From: a virus
Direction: 5' to 3' (one strand)
IMG/VR virus record: IMGVR_UViG_3300036851_000079
Coordinates: 1 to 44,292 of that record
Length of the DNA stretch: 44,292 nucleotides
The notes beneath the pieces were generated by a model. That model made no database searches, was not told the DNA's origin, and was given only the letters and a program-made list of their open reading frames with translations. Position numbers and translations under genes: made by a program. Positions within the stretch are counted from its first letter, which is position 1. The number at the start of each line of letters is the position of its first letter. Of this stretch, positions 1-7,940 are shown piece by piece.

Positions 1-45
1 GCTGCCGCGATCACGGCATACGAACAGGCAATCGGCGCCACATGA
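1..45 (+). CDS. 3' end of small hypothetical protein (complete copy at 43840-44118)
   Basis: Reading from base 1 gives the last 14 residues of the protein encoded complete at 43840-44118, ending in TGA at 43-45. The fragment exists only because the contig ends overlap. The stop overlaps the next start as ATGA at 42-45. No function is recognised. Confidence 0.75.
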   Translation, partial: AAAITAYEQAIGAT

Positions 46-218
46 ATCACGCCACCGCGCAGCGCCAGTCGTACATAGACTGGCGCCTCCTGTCCACGGC
101 TCGATCCGCCGTGGACACATCGCCAAGACCTTTGGGGTGTCGGAGCCCCAAGCCTCCGCCGATATCCAGGCATTCCTTGCCGCCCATCCGGAGGCCGTAC
201 GCTACGACAAATCAGCCA
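1..218. repeat. Left copy of terminal direct repeat (contig overlap)
   Basis: These 218 bases reappear at 44074-44292. The two copies match except for one G, missing after base 92 here and present at 44165-44166. This is what a circular or circularly permuted genome looks like when assembled with overlapping ends. The true circle is then about 44,073-44,074 bp. A genuine short terminal repeat of the virion DNA is the alternative. Confidence 0.9.
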
Positions 219-334
219 AGCGCTATGTCCCCGCCAACAGCCGCTATCGCTCACAGCGGGGCTGGTCGGCGCGGCGGGTGGAGGTGTGGGCCGCAGCAGC
301 GGCGGCCGGGATCGAGTGGGCGTGGCGGGAGTGA
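42..334 (+). CDS. Winged-helix/HTH small DNA-binding protein, frameshifted in this copy
   Basis: The intact reading is seen by joining the right-end copy (ATG at 44115) to this one. It gives about 97 residues whose first 55 fit the N-terminal helix-turn-helix of WYL/DeoR-type regulators: a short helix, then HIAKTFGVSEPQASADI as the recognition HTH, then a wing ending in RYVPA. In this copy one G is missing after base 92, so the frame starting at 42 shifts and the true C-terminus is read in the frame of 137-334. The gene is coupled by ATGA to the protein upstream, is the last gene of the rightward arm, and converges tail to tail with the leftward late genes (stop at 335). The lesion sits in the contig-end repeat and is more likely an assembly or consensus error than a real pseudogene. 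Confidence 0.7.
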
Positions 335-649
335 TCAGATGCTCGGCGGTGGTGCGAAGAAGCACTTGCGCTCCCCAGCCCATTGACATCGCCAATACGC
401 CCCGTCCGGGCTCGGCTGAGCCTCATGAAACGGGACGACCTCTCGCAGGCTCTTGACGAGATATCCGGTCGCCGTGATCGAGATGTCATCGCCTGCAATC
501 TCAAAGCAGTCACGCTGGCCGCAGCAGAGTTCGCCAGCCGCGTTGCGGAAGCCACCGCGGTTGATCCACTCGGCGGGACCGTGGGCAATTGCAGTGGTCC
601 CCAGCACGATCAGGGCGACGAGGATGTAGGCGAGGAACGCGCGCATCAT
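335..649 (-). CDS. Small secreted Cys-containing protein at end of lysis region
   Basis: 104 residues. The first 22 or so form a clean signal peptide (MMRAF, then a hydrophobic core, cleavage near AIAHG). The mature part holds four cysteines, including a CC pair (residues 42-43) and QRDC, consistent with a disulfide-bonded periplasmic protein. It resembles small exported proteins often found in rhizobial phages and prophages. The start overlaps the upstream stop as ATGA (646-649), and it is the last gene of the leftward late transcript. A role in lysis or superinfection exclusion is only inferred from position. Confidence 0.75.
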   Translation of the reverse strand: MMRAFLAYILVALIVLGTTAIAHGPAEWINRGGFRNAAGELCCGQRDCFEIAGDDISITATGYLVKSLREVVPFHEAQPSPDGAYWRCQWAGERKCFFAPPPSI

Positions 650-1020
650 GACTGCACCCGCGGCGGCTGATTATCAATCTTCCCTTCCATGCGCTCGAGC
701 CGGCCCTCAATCTTCTCGCCAAATGACTTGATGTCGGTTTTGATCTCAGCCATCAACGGTCCGAAGGTCTCCTTTTTCACATAATGATCGCGGATATAGA
801 TTTCGACCTCGCTAATCTTCGTTCGCAGTGCGGCAGCCGTCTCACCAAACTGTCGGCTCTGCTGGTCAATGCGTTCGTCGATTTCCTTCCCGGACGCCGC
901 AATCGCTGCCAATAAGTCGGTCTTGACCTGCGCAAACTTCCAGATGCCAGTCCCAAGCAAGACAATGAACTGCAACAGGAATCCGGCGGTTGCAACAATG
1001 GTGCCCACATGATCCCCCAT
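646..1020 (-). CDS. Membrane-anchored coiled-coil protein of the lysis cassette
   Basis: 124 residues from ATG at 1020, preceded by a G-rich Shine-Dalgarno (GGGGGTG). One N-terminal transmembrane helix (about residues 5-27) is followed by a long charged amphipathic helix (DLLAAIAASGKEIDERIDQQ onward) predicted to be coiled coil. This architecture fits an inner-membrane spanin-like or holin-accessory protein. A longer version starting GTG at 1161 would overlap the upstream stop as GTGA, but its extra 47 residues are low-quality, so the ATG at 1020 is preferred. The segment 1021-1157 is then leader sequence with no other gene visible. Confidence 0.7.
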   Translation of the reverse strand: MGDHVGTIVATAGFLLQFIVLLGTGIWKFAQVKTDLLAAIAASGKEIDERIDQQSRQFGETAAALRTKISEVEIYIRDHYVKKETFGPLMAEIKTDIKSFGEKIEGRLERMEGKIDNQPPRVQS

Positions 1021-1157
1021 CGTCACCCCCGGAACCGGGTCGACGACCTCCAGAGAATTGTGATTTGATGCATTACAGCCGTCATGGGGAGCCCTCTCGC
1101 TCTCTGTGGTGGCTAGGGCGTCCACTTGTGAGCCACACTTGTGGGCGCCCGCTGTGA

Positions 1158-1358
1158 TCACTCAGTACGCTCCGCCCGACCCTCTTTGAGACCGGCTGCA
1201 TGGGCTTCTGTTTTGGTTGTTTCTACCAGCTTATCCATCATCGAATTGGTTGCCTTATGCACCTGTTCGATCTTGCGCGCGTTGCGCCATGACAATACGA
1301 AGGCGCCGAATGCAGCAAGCGCTGTGATAATCTGGGCAATTTCGCCGTAGGTCGGCAT
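1158..1358 (-). CDS. Holin-like single-span membrane protein
   Basis: 66 residues: a short N-terminus, one transmembrane segment (about residues 7-24, IITALAAFGAFVLSW), then a basic and acidic amphipathic tail. Size and topology suit class III-type holins or small accessory membrane proteins. ATG at 1358 was chosen because the hydrophobic helix starts directly after it; the longer upstream reading is low-complexity Arg-rich sequence. It lies among four other membrane proteins. The holin call rests on position and topology only. Confidence 0.65.
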   Translation of the reverse strand: MPTYGEIAQIITALAAFGAFVLSWRNARKIEQVHKATNSMMDKLVETTKTEAHAAGLKEGRAERTE

Positions 1359-1362
1359 GGAG

Positions 1363-1584
1363 TCAGCGCAGCGATGCAGGCGACACAGTGCCGTTGAACC
1401 AGGTGCGGAGAACCCAGGTAACCACCGCGGTCGCGCCCTGGATCGTCGCCACGACGGCAACCTGTGTATCGGTGTCGAGGTTAATGCCCTTGAGGGCCAG
1501 AAGCGTTGCAGCCAGGGACACCGCCTGCGTCCAGTTGATCTTCGACGCCCACGCGGTTTTAACGGGCACCAACTCTTTTTCCAT
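1363..1584 (-). CDS. Small membrane protein, putative holin
   Basis: 73 residues with a strong Shine-Dalgarno (AGGAG, about 7 bases upstream of the ATG). Two moderately hydrophobic stretches (about residues 20-34 and 43-62) are separated by a short polar turn, as in two-span phage holins. It is four bases from the next gene. Together with 1158-1358 it makes a candidate holin/antiholin pair, but neither has a diagnostic motif, so the exact role is inference. Confidence 0.7.
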   Translation of the reverse strand: MEKELVPVKTAWASKINWTQAVSLAATLLALKGINLDTDTQVAVVATIQGATAVVTWVLRTWFNGTVSPASLR

Positions 1585-1593
1585 AACGTTCTC

Positions 1594-1680
1594 CTATTCA
1601 CCAAGCATGAAAAACGCGCCGACGAGCCAGATGCCGCCGGCCGCGATGACGACGCACACAACGAATTTCGTCCAGTTCAT
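1594..1680 (-). CDS. 28-residue single-span membrane miniprotein
   Basis: A very short gene: basic/aromatic start MNWTKF, then one transmembrane helix to the end (VVCVVIAAGGIWLVGAFFML). Its ATG overlaps the upstream stop as TGATG (1678-1682), typical of translational reinitiation in this genome. Probably part of the lysis cassette. No family recognised. Confidence 0.55.
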   Translation of the reverse strand: MNWTKFVVCVVIAAGGIWLVGAFFMLGE

Positions 1681-2129
1681 CAATAGCCACATGCGGCTTG
1701 AGCCTTGGCGATCTGGCTGTTCGTGTAGCCGCGATTCCTGGCCTCGCGCTTGACACCCTCCCGCCCGAGGATGGCGATGCCAAAGGCGATCTGTGAGCAC
1801 ATGCCCGGCGGTGGAGGCGTCGGACTGGCGACGGCTGCCGGCCTGCGTTGAGGCTTCGGCTGTACGGTCGGTTTCGCCTTTGGTTTCGGTTTCACAACTG
1901 ACTTTGTCGGCTTGGCAGCAGGCGCCAGCCGTGGCGGCCGTACCGGCGCAGTTATTCTCGGTTTGGGGGCTTGGGTAGCGGGCGGGACCGGAGCCGCGAC
2001 AGGCGGGGCTGGCTGTGGCCACAGCGCGGCCTGTAGCCGCGACCACTCGGCAGACGGTTGGGCCTGCATGGCGACAAGCAGCAGGATCAGCCCCAGGGTG
2101 GCCGGGACTGAGCCTTCGCGCCATGTCAT
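1680..2129 (-). CDS. Pro/Lys-rich periplasm-spanning membrane protein (spanin-like)
   Basis: 149 residues: a signal-anchor helix (about residues 9-22), a long Pro/Ala/Lys-rich linker (about residues 36-108) resembling the stiff TonB spacer, and a small C-terminal domain with two cysteines (residues 111 and 147). A proline-rich rod anchored in the inner membrane could bridge the periplasm as a u-spanin does. Its stop overlaps the start of the 28-residue membrane gene. The spanin idea is inference from architecture and position; a TonB-like or cell-wall-binding role is the alternative. Confidence 0.7.
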   Translation of the reverse strand: MTWREGSVPATLGLILLLVAMQAQPSAEWSRLQAALWPQPAPPVAAPVPPATQAPKPRITAPVRPPRLAPAAKPTKSVVKPKPKAKPTVQPKPQRRPAAVASPTPPPPGMCSQIAFGIAILGREGVKREARNRGYTNSQIAKAQAACGY

Positions 2130-2169
2130 GGGCTAGGCAGACTCAACCAGAAGGGATAGTCTACCTGAC

Positions 2170-2451
2170 ATGCATACACTCTGGCGGCTCGTGATTTTGC
2201 TCGGATTTATCGCGATCTGGCTTGGCGGAATGATCTGGCGGATTGTGTGGCTATTCATCGCCATTCCGCTCGTGGCTTTGCTTGGTTTGCTCTTTGCAAT
2301 CGGTCAGGCCGCTCATTTCCTCAGTTTGATTTCTGAGGATTTTATTTGTTGGCCTCTATGGCCGCGGGTCCGGAAATTAATCGCTCGCGATCTTGATTGT
2401 CAGAAACTTGAGAAACCCGAACAAGACTTTGCAGCGCGGCGATGGCCGTAG
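2170..2451 (+). CDS. Antisense small multispan membrane protein
   Basis: 93 residues on the plus strand inside an otherwise minus-strand late operon. Residues 4-55 are almost continuously hydrophobic and aromatic (two or three spans); the tail is charged. It starts 40 bp from the divergent start at 2129, and its last 110 bp overlap the 3' end of the convergent gene 2342-2689. The Shine-Dalgarno is weak (AGAAGGGA, 13 bases away). Two similar plus-strand membrane ORFs occur at 3565 and 8350. No family recognised. Confidence 0.5.
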   Translation: MHTLWRLVILLGFIAIWLGGMIWRIVWLFIAIPLVALLGLLFAIGQAAHFLSLISEDFICWPLWPRVRKLIARDLDCQKLEKPEQDFAARRWP

Positions 2452-2689
2452 CATTGACCGTATCGTTGACATTCCGCAAGCTCTCGACGGCCACCCCGGT
2501 CTGTCGCTGCATCTGGGAATTTTCAATTAGCAGCATCGGTAGGAATGAAAACGAGCAACCCCAATTGTTCACATCCTGCCCAGTCTGCGGATTTGATCCG
2601 AGAACTTGAATATACAACTGACATTCATGCTTCCGACATGGCCCACGCCAGAACGGACAATCCGCCTTTTTTTTGTTGAACATCATCAA
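2342..2689 (-). CDS. Conserved phage protein with Cys cluster, unknown function
   Basis: 115 residues. The N-terminus carries four Cys/His-containing steps (CPFWRGPCRKHECQLY) ahead of a helical region, matching a small phage protein family usually beginning MFNKKK and placed near tail or lysis genes. A metal site is plausible. The start overlaps the tail-fibre stop as ATGA. Its 3' end overlaps the plus-strand membrane ORF 2170-2451 by 110 bp, but this gene is the better supported of the two. Confidence 0.75.
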   Translation of the reverse strand: MMMFNKKKADCPFWRGPCRKHECQLYIQVLGSNPQTGQDVNNWGCSFSFLPMLLIENSQMQRQTGVAVESLRNVNDTVNATAIAALQSLVRVSQVSDNQDRERLISGPAAIEANK

Positions 2690-3552
2690 TCCTTCGCCGC
2701 GATGATCAAGTCGACATATTGAATGGATGGTGTCACATGCGTATGGCCCGTTCCAGAGCCACCGAGTGGAATCGCCCCACCAAATGTAACCGTTGCATTC
2801 TGCGTTGTCTGACCGCCAGTGCCATCCGATGCCCGGAATTCCGTTGTTTCTCCGACGTTCGTATTACGGCCCGTTACGGCCGCAGTTGCAGTGAGGCTTG
2901 CAAGGCTCAAATTATAACTGGGCAAATTTGCTTGCGAAATTGCCGTACTGCCGCCGGCCGCATTGAACACTGAGGTAAACGCGACCGAGCCGCCGCTCGA
3001 AGCGGCACCGGATACGACACGCAACGCCTTGTCGTTATGGGTCGTCTGCTTGGTCCAGCCCGTAGGAGCAGAGGTCTGCTGGAACAGCATCAGCGTCCCG
3101 GACGGGAACAGCACGTTGGCAGAATACAAATTCTGCATCACGAAGACGCCAAGAGACGCATCGTATTTTGCGGAATAGATGCCGCTGGCAGTCATGCTGG
3201 ACGCAGGCAGCGCCGTTGAACCATCAACCGTCAGGGCCTTGGCGCCGAGTCCGTCCACGTTCAGCGTAGCCGCTGCACCATTCGTCACATGAGGGATGAA
3301 GGACACGACTTGTCCGCCCATCGCCGATAGCGAGGCGAAGACCTGATTTGTCGTGAGCGTGTAAGCCGTCGATGTGCCTGCCGTCGTCAACGAGCCCGCC
3401 ACGTCATCCCGCCACTTCGCGGCAGAGGCCATCAGTGAGCGCGCAGAATCGTTGACCGTCGAGGGCGCTTGGCCCTCTGCCCAATTTACGTTAGGATCAG
3501 CGGTCGCATTGGATGCGGCCGTCTGACTCCAGGTTGATAGACCGCCGCTCAT
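2686..3552 (-). CDS. Tail fibre / tail-collar-like receptor-binding protein
   Basis: 288 residues. The C-terminal half has the layout of phage tail-collar fibres: PSGTLMLFQQTSAPTGWTK (about 151-169), then DKALRVVSG, a Ser/Gly/Thr-rich beta region, and a His-containing GTGHTHV near the end. The N-terminus (STWSQTAASNATADPNVNWAEGQ) resembles virion-attachment segments of rhizobial phage fibres. The start has a GAGG Shine-Dalgarno 8 bases upstream. It is cotranscribed with the gene at 2342. Confidence 0.85.
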   Translation of the reverse strand: MSGGLSTWSQTAASNATADPNVNWAEGQAPSTVNDSARSLMASAAKWRDDVAGSLTTAGTSTAYTLTTNQVFASLSAMGGQVVSFIPHVTNGAAATLNVDGLGAKALTVDGSTALPASSMTASGIYSAKYDASLGVFVMQNLYSANVLFPSGTLMLFQQTSAPTGWTKQTTHNDKALRVVSGAASSGGSVAFTSVFNAAGGSTAISQANLPSYNLSLASLTATAAVTGRNTNVGETTEFRASDGTGGQTTQNATVTFGGAIPLGGSGTGHTHVTPSIQYVDLIIAAKD

Positions 3553-3564
3553 CTAGGGTGCCTC

Positions 3565-3780
3565 ATGTGGTGGAGACTGTTCCAAGCTCTCATTGCGTTC
3601 GGCGTCGTCGCTTCGAATATCCGGTATCAATGGACGCCGAACGGCTATCTCGCCGTCATCGTCGCGATCGGCGCAGCCTTCATCGTCACGGCCGCGCTTA
3701 CTGAATTGAGAGCAGCCCTCGCGAGCCTGCGCTCCCGAGCAAGCCGCCGAGCAAGCCGGAACGCAACAGATTTTGAGTAG
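3565..3780 (+). CDS. Antisense two-span membrane miniprotein
   Basis: 71 residues: two hydrophobic helices (about residues 5-18 and 28-46) and a basic tail (RSRASRRASRN). ATG lies 13 bp from the divergent tail-fibre start and is preceded by AGGGTG at good spacing. The last 83 bp are antisense to the 3' end of 3698-5413. Function unknown; it belongs to a set of plus-strand membrane ORFs inside the late operon. Confidence 0.45.
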   Translation: MWWRLFQALIAFGVVASNIRYQWTPNGYLAVIVAIGAAFIVTAALTELRAALASLRSRASRRASRNATDFE

Positions 3781-5413
3781 CCCCGGGCAAGAGCTGATTG
3801 CCGAGATAGCTTTGAACTGGACCGGACATCAACGCGCGGCCGGCCAATGGAGGGCCGGCGAGAGCCGCCAGCCCACCCATAGCCGCACCCGGAGCGCCAC
3901 CAAAGAACGCGCCGAGCGTTGCCGCCGCTGCTGCAGGAATGCCTTGAGCATAGGCCCGCGGCGCCGTGCCGCTCTGTGGCAGCGACCGCATGACCGCCTC
4001 TCCCGAGCGTGCGAGCTCGGCAAAGTCGCCTTGGCCCCGTGCATAGGCCCGTCTGCCCATTCCCACCGTGGTATTGCGAAGCTGAGACGGGGAGATCAAT
4101 CCTTGGGCTGCGTTCTCCCCCGCACCTGTCGCCGCCCGCTCGATCACGAGCATGTTGCGGTACTGGTTGCGGGCTTGGCGCCACGCCCCGAGGTCCGGCG
4201 ACACAGTGCGGGCCAAGGTACGTTCCATGGCGGCATCCAAGGCCATCCGCATATCCCGGAGCGTATCGGCCACCTCCGGCTGCGCTGCGGCGCCTCGAGC
4301 TGCTCGCTCAATTCTGGACCGAAGGGATTGGTAGACCTCGCCCGGAATGACGCCCCGGTTATTGCCGAGCGCAGTCGCAATCTCGGCCTCGAAATTCTCA
4401 ATGACCGGCGCCCGATTCGGAGGAGAGACTAAGCTGCGATAGTCGCCGATCGCCGTCCGAAGCTCCTGGCCCATCTGAGGATCGGGACGAAGCGTGTTCC
4501 GGGCCGCCAAGGTGTCGAAGTCGTTTCCGATTCGAGTAAAGGCCCGATCGATGACTTCCGGCGTGGCCCGCGGCGCATTCTCGCCCGCCCTACGGAGAGC
4601 CGCAGCCGTAAATTGCTCCGCCGAGCGCGTAGCCGTCGCTGCAGCACGTCCGCCCGAGCCGGGGATATCCCCGAGGGCCTGCTCAAACCATTGCAGGGGC
4701 TTGCTGCCGGTGACCTGGCCCGCCGTCAGGTCCACGCCCTCGTTCCGGAGCGCCTGGACGGCATCCGCGCGGCCGGGAGCCATGGGGAGCGGTGTGATGG
4801 CTCGCCGGCCGGCAGCTAGAGCAAATGGAGCGGCAAAGCCTCCCGCCGCTTGAGCATAGGGCTCCGCCTCCGTTCCTTTCGTCGCCTGCCCCGCCGTCTC
4901 GCTCGTCACCGCAGGCGCGAGCACTTGAGACAACCCACGCCGGACTAGTCCACCTGGACCAGCCAGAAGTCCAGGCAGGAACTCGCCCGCCGTCCGGGCG
5001 TATTCCCCCGCCGTCGTCTTCGGCTTGTAGAATGGCCATGTAAACGATTCTATGGCCCCCTGGATGCCCTGTGAGGTCGGCAGGCCAAAGCGCGGGGATG
5101 GCCCAACGGACTCAAGACCGGGCTCTACAAGCCCGCCAGAACCCACGGGAGCCACAGGGGCTGGTTGCTGTCCCTGACCCGTTACGGCATTGGCGGTCAA
5201 GCCCTGCAGGCTGCCAATATCGCCCGGCAGGCCAGCCAAGCCGATCGCCGCCTTGGCAACGCCGATACCGCCGGATTTGGCCAGATCAAGCGCGCGCTCG
5301 CCCAAGCCCATAGAGGGCTCGGATGAAGATAGTTGCCCGAGGGCCGCAGCAATATCAGCGTCCGTCGCATCGTCCGGAAACTGATGCTGCTTGCCCTCAA
5401 ATTGAACGATCAT
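3698..5413 (-). CDS. Internal virion / DNA-ejection protein
   Basis: 571 residues. It opens with a short module common at the N-terminus of podovirus internal proteins (FEGKQHQFPDDATDADIAAAL, residues 5-25). Gly/Ala-rich amphipathic segments and long Ala/Arg-rich helices follow (about 220-450), with a hydrophobic Gly-rich C-terminus (about 490-571) that could insert into membrane. Size and place, beside two other Gly/Ala-rich virion proteins, suit an ejectosome component of P22 gp16/gp20 or T7 gp15/gp16 type. Start and upstream stop share ATGA. Confidence 0.7.
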   Translation of the reverse strand: MIVQFEGKQHQFPDDATDADIAAALGQLSSSEPSMGLGERALDLAKSGGIGVAKAAIGLAGLPGDIGSLQGLTANAVTGQGQQPAPVAPVGSGGLVEPGLESVGPSPRFGLPTSQGIQGAIESFTWPFYKPKTTAGEYARTAGEFLPGLLAGPGGLVRRGLSQVLAPAVTSETAGQATKGTEAEPYAQAAGGFAAPFALAAGRRAITPLPMAPGRADAVQALRNEGVDLTAGQVTGSKPLQWFEQALGDIPGSGGRAAATATRSAEQFTAAALRRAGENAPRATPEVIDRAFTRIGNDFDTLAARNTLRPDPQMGQELRTAIGDYRSLVSPPNRAPVIENFEAEIATALGNNRGVIPGEVYQSLRSRIERAARGAAAQPEVADTLRDMRMALDAAMERTLARTVSPDLGAWRQARNQYRNMLVIERAATGAGENAAQGLISPSQLRNTTVGMGRRAYARGQGDFAELARSGEAVMRSLPQSGTAPRAYAQGIPAAAAATLGAFFGGAPGAAMGGLAALAGPPLAGRALMSGPVQSYLGNQLLPGATQNLLRSGLLGGLLGSAGSRGLLSIQ

Positions 5414-7011
5414 TGTTGCTGGACCCTGCGGAGCCTGCCATCAGGGCCGCGCTCCCAGTTGACCACGCCAGAAGGCGTTGGCGTAGACGGGGCTGGCGCG
5501 GGAGTGCCGGAGGCCGCCGGCTGCGGGCGCCCCTCTTGCGGCTTATAGAACGTGCCGCCGCGAAGCTCATTTGCTCTTTGCCGATTGAGCTCGAGCCGGC
5601 GATTGGCCATCACAATTGCCCGGTCATAGATTTTCTGCCGAACAGCGTCCGGTTGTGAAGTTGAGCCTTGGATTTCAAGCAGGATTTTGCGCTCGCCTTC
5701 AGTCGGCGCCGCACCAAAAATCGACTTGAGTTGTGAGAGTGCGTTGGATTGGATGAGATTATCGAGATCGGTCGTTGTTTGTCCCGCCCCCGGTCCTGTC
5801 AAGCCGGCAACATAACCGCGCTGCGAGGCAAGTGGTCCCGAGAAAGCGTCCTTACTCAGAGTCTTCGCTTGGTTGAGCGCGGTCAATGCGGCCTCCGCCG
5901 CCATTACGCCCTCGTCGGCCTCGAGGATTGCCTTCTTGTCGGTCGCCGTCAGCGGCTGCTGATCCTCGCGCGGCATCTTCCCGGTGAGGATATAGGAACG
6001 AAACTGCGGGTCATTGGGGTCGAGACCGCGCCCACGAACAGCCGCCTCGCGCTCGGCAATCTGCTCTGTCGTCTTGTCCTTGGCGCCCACAGTTGATGCA
6101 ATATATTTGGGATCAGCCGGGCCTCCGGGAATTGGTACAAGGCCGCCACCTTGAGTGCGAGAAAAGCCGGCGGGGACACCAAGCAAGGGGTCCATTCGCT
6201 TCTGGATATATGATTGTGCCAACTGCGGATTAGCAGCCAACAGCGGCCTCAATGCAGGCTCAATATCCGGCGCGTTCGCAGCGTACTGTTGCAGTGCCGC
6301 CAACCCCTGATTTTTGATATCGGCCTGCTGGCCGCCGACATATCCTTCGAGGCCCCGGCCGATCGACTGTCCGAGGTTGCCACCCTGTAGAGCCCCCGCC
6401 AGATAGCCCAGCCACGCATTCGCCGGGAAGGCGCCGCCGAGTAGACCGCCCCCACCAGACGGAGGGCCGTTGCCGAGAATTCCAGCCATTGTCCTGCCTG
6501 CGGTTGGTTGGGCGTTCGGAGGAATTGCCGTTGGATCGTCGCCGGCCTGTTCAGGAAGCCCGGCAGGACTTCCGGTCGCCGCATAACTCAACGGCCCGGT
6601 GAACCACGACGCCTCTTGGTTTCGCCGATCGACCAAGCCCGGCAGCGTTTTGCCACCGGCCTTGACGTACTGGGAAAACAGGTTACGGGCCGTGTCCCAG
6701 TCGCCAGCACTGACTGCCCTGCCAAGTCCTTTATCCGCCCATCCGGGACCGGCATTGAAGGTGAGGGACGTAAGAGCCGCCCGAGGTCCTTCAGGAAGCC
6801 CAGGGAAGCGTTGATCCACAAGCCCGGCGGCATTCCCTATCTCGTCTCCAAAACGCTGCTCAGCAGTCGCCCTATCAATCACCTCGCCGGGGTGCTTCGC
6901 TCGCGTACCGTAACCGCTGGTGTACTGGGCATAGTCCCATTGGGCGCGCGGATTATAGCCCTCAAACCGCTTGATGGCGTCAAGATATGGCAGATCGAGG
7001 ATGCCGGGCAC
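5410..7011 (-). CDS. Virion-associated protein with N-terminal GH24 lysozyme domain
   Basis: 533 residues. Residues 1-140 are a T4-type lysozyme: Glu17 (RFEGY), Asp26, then YTSGYGT with Thr31, and a downstream FNAGPGW helix typical of GH24 enzymes. The Asp-Thr spacing is one residue shorter than in T4 lysozyme. The remaining 390 residues are Gly/Ala/Gln-rich and helical, like ejection proteins, so the enzyme probably travels in the virion and opens peptidoglycan during DNA entry. No other lysozyme, amidase or peptidase is seen in the genome, so it may also serve lysis. It overlaps the next gene as ATGA. Confidence 0.8.
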   Translation of the reverse strand: MPGILDLPYLDAIKRFEGYNPRAQWDYAQYTSGYGTRAKHPGEVIDRATAEQRFGDEIGNAAGLVDQRFPGLPEGPRAALTSLTFNAGPGWADKGLGRAVSAGDWDTARNLFSQYVKAGGKTLPGLVDRRNQEASWFTGPLSYAATGSPAGLPEQAGDDPTAIPPNAQPTAGRTMAGILGNGPPSGGGGLLGGAFPANAWLGYLAGALQGGNLGQSIGRGLEGYVGGQQADIKNQGLAALQQYAANAPDIEPALRPLLAANPQLAQSYIQKRMDPLLGVPAGFSRTQGGGLVPIPGGPADPKYIASTVGAKDKTTEQIAEREAAVRGRGLDPNDPQFRSYILTGKMPREDQQPLTATDKKAILEADEGVMAAEAALTALNQAKTLSKDAFSGPLASQRGYVAGLTGPGAGQTTTDLDNLIQSNALSQLKSIFGAAPTEGERKILLEIQGSTSQPDAVRQKIYDRAIVMANRRLELNRQRANELRGGTFYKPQEGRPQPAASGTPAPAPSTPTPSGVVNWERGPDGRLRRVQQQ

Positions 7012-7012
7012 A

Positions 7013-7939
7013 TCAGCCTCGATTGGTCAGCCAGTTGAAGCCTTGGCCAAATAGACTGCTTCCTAACCCACCCCCGCTGGTCATAGGAGCAATTGCGAGC
7101 GGCAGCAGAGACAGCGGATTGAACGGAGAACTCGTCTCGCTCGTCTGCGACCCCGTCCCGCTCTGGTTTTGCGTTCCAAACTGCGCCGCCAACGGACCGA
7201 GCAAGCCGAGCTGCTGCGCGATGGAATTCATGGGAATGCCACGCCGCTGCGCCTCTGCGGCGAGCTGCAGTTGCGGGCCATAGAGATTGGCCTGATTGGC
7301 TGCGTCAGCCGCGCCGATGCCGGCCTGCATATTCCCGAGCCGCGTCTGATCGAGACCAGAGAGCGTGCCCGCCGTCGAGGTGCCGGCGCCGAACAGATTG
7401 TTGATGGCATTGAGTTGGTTGGTTCGCTCGTTCTGATACTGCTGGGCATAAATCGGGGCCGTCGCCGATGCGATGCCCCTGCCGAGCTGGCCGGAGAACT
7501 CCCCGGCACCTGACGGATCACGGCCCGAGCCGGCGAACAGGCTCTTGAGCCGGTTGGTGACATCATCGCCGATCGCCCCCGTGGTCTGCGCGAAGAACGG
7601 GTTGGTATTCGGATCGGTGTATTGCCCGGTCGCGGTCGGATTGATCAGACTTTGGTACTGCGAGTAGGCGTCATTGACGATCCCGGTTCGGTCAGGACCG
7701 CCACCGCTCAGCAACGTATTCGCAACACCACCAATGCTGCTGGCGAACGGATTCCCAGCGGCACCTAAAGACGAGATCGAGCCGAGCGCAGACTGCTCTT
7801 GCGATGTCAGCCCCGTTGGCGTGTTGCCGATCTGTGATCCGAGATTGCCGAGCAACCCGCCAAGCCCAAGACCGGGCGTCAACTGCGATTGCTGCTGCTG
7901 ATTGGATTGCGTCGTGCGTTCTTGCGATGTGCCGCCCAT
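7013..7939 (-). CDS. Gly/Gln/Ser-rich internal virion protein
   Basis: 308 residues, low in charge, rich in Gly, Ser, Gln and Asn. A polar repeat-like N-terminus (residues 5-60) is followed by a helical core (about 100-240) and a hydrophobic Gly-rich C-terminus. This composition and the position two genes from the hub/spike block are typical of small podovirus ejection or tail-needle-associated proteins. It is adjacent to the lysozyme-domain protein (1-base gap) and probably cofunctional with it. Exact role unknown. Confidence 0.65.
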   Translation of the reverse strand: MGGTSQERTTQSNQQQQSQLTPGLGLGGLLGNLGSQIGNTPTGLTSQEQSALGSISSLGAAGNPFASSIGGVANTLLSGGGPDRTGIVNDAYSQYQSLINPTATGQYTDPNTNPFFAQTTGAIGDDVTNRLKSLFAGSGRDPSGAGEFSGQLGRGIASATAPIYAQQYQNERTNQLNAINNLFGAGTSTAGTLSGLDQTRLGNMQAGIGAADAANQANLYGPQLQLAAEAQRRGIPMNSIAQQLGLLGPLAAQFGTQNQSGTGSQTSETSSPFNPLSLLPLAIAPMTSGGGLGSSLFGQGFNWLTNRG

Positions 7940-7940
7940 G

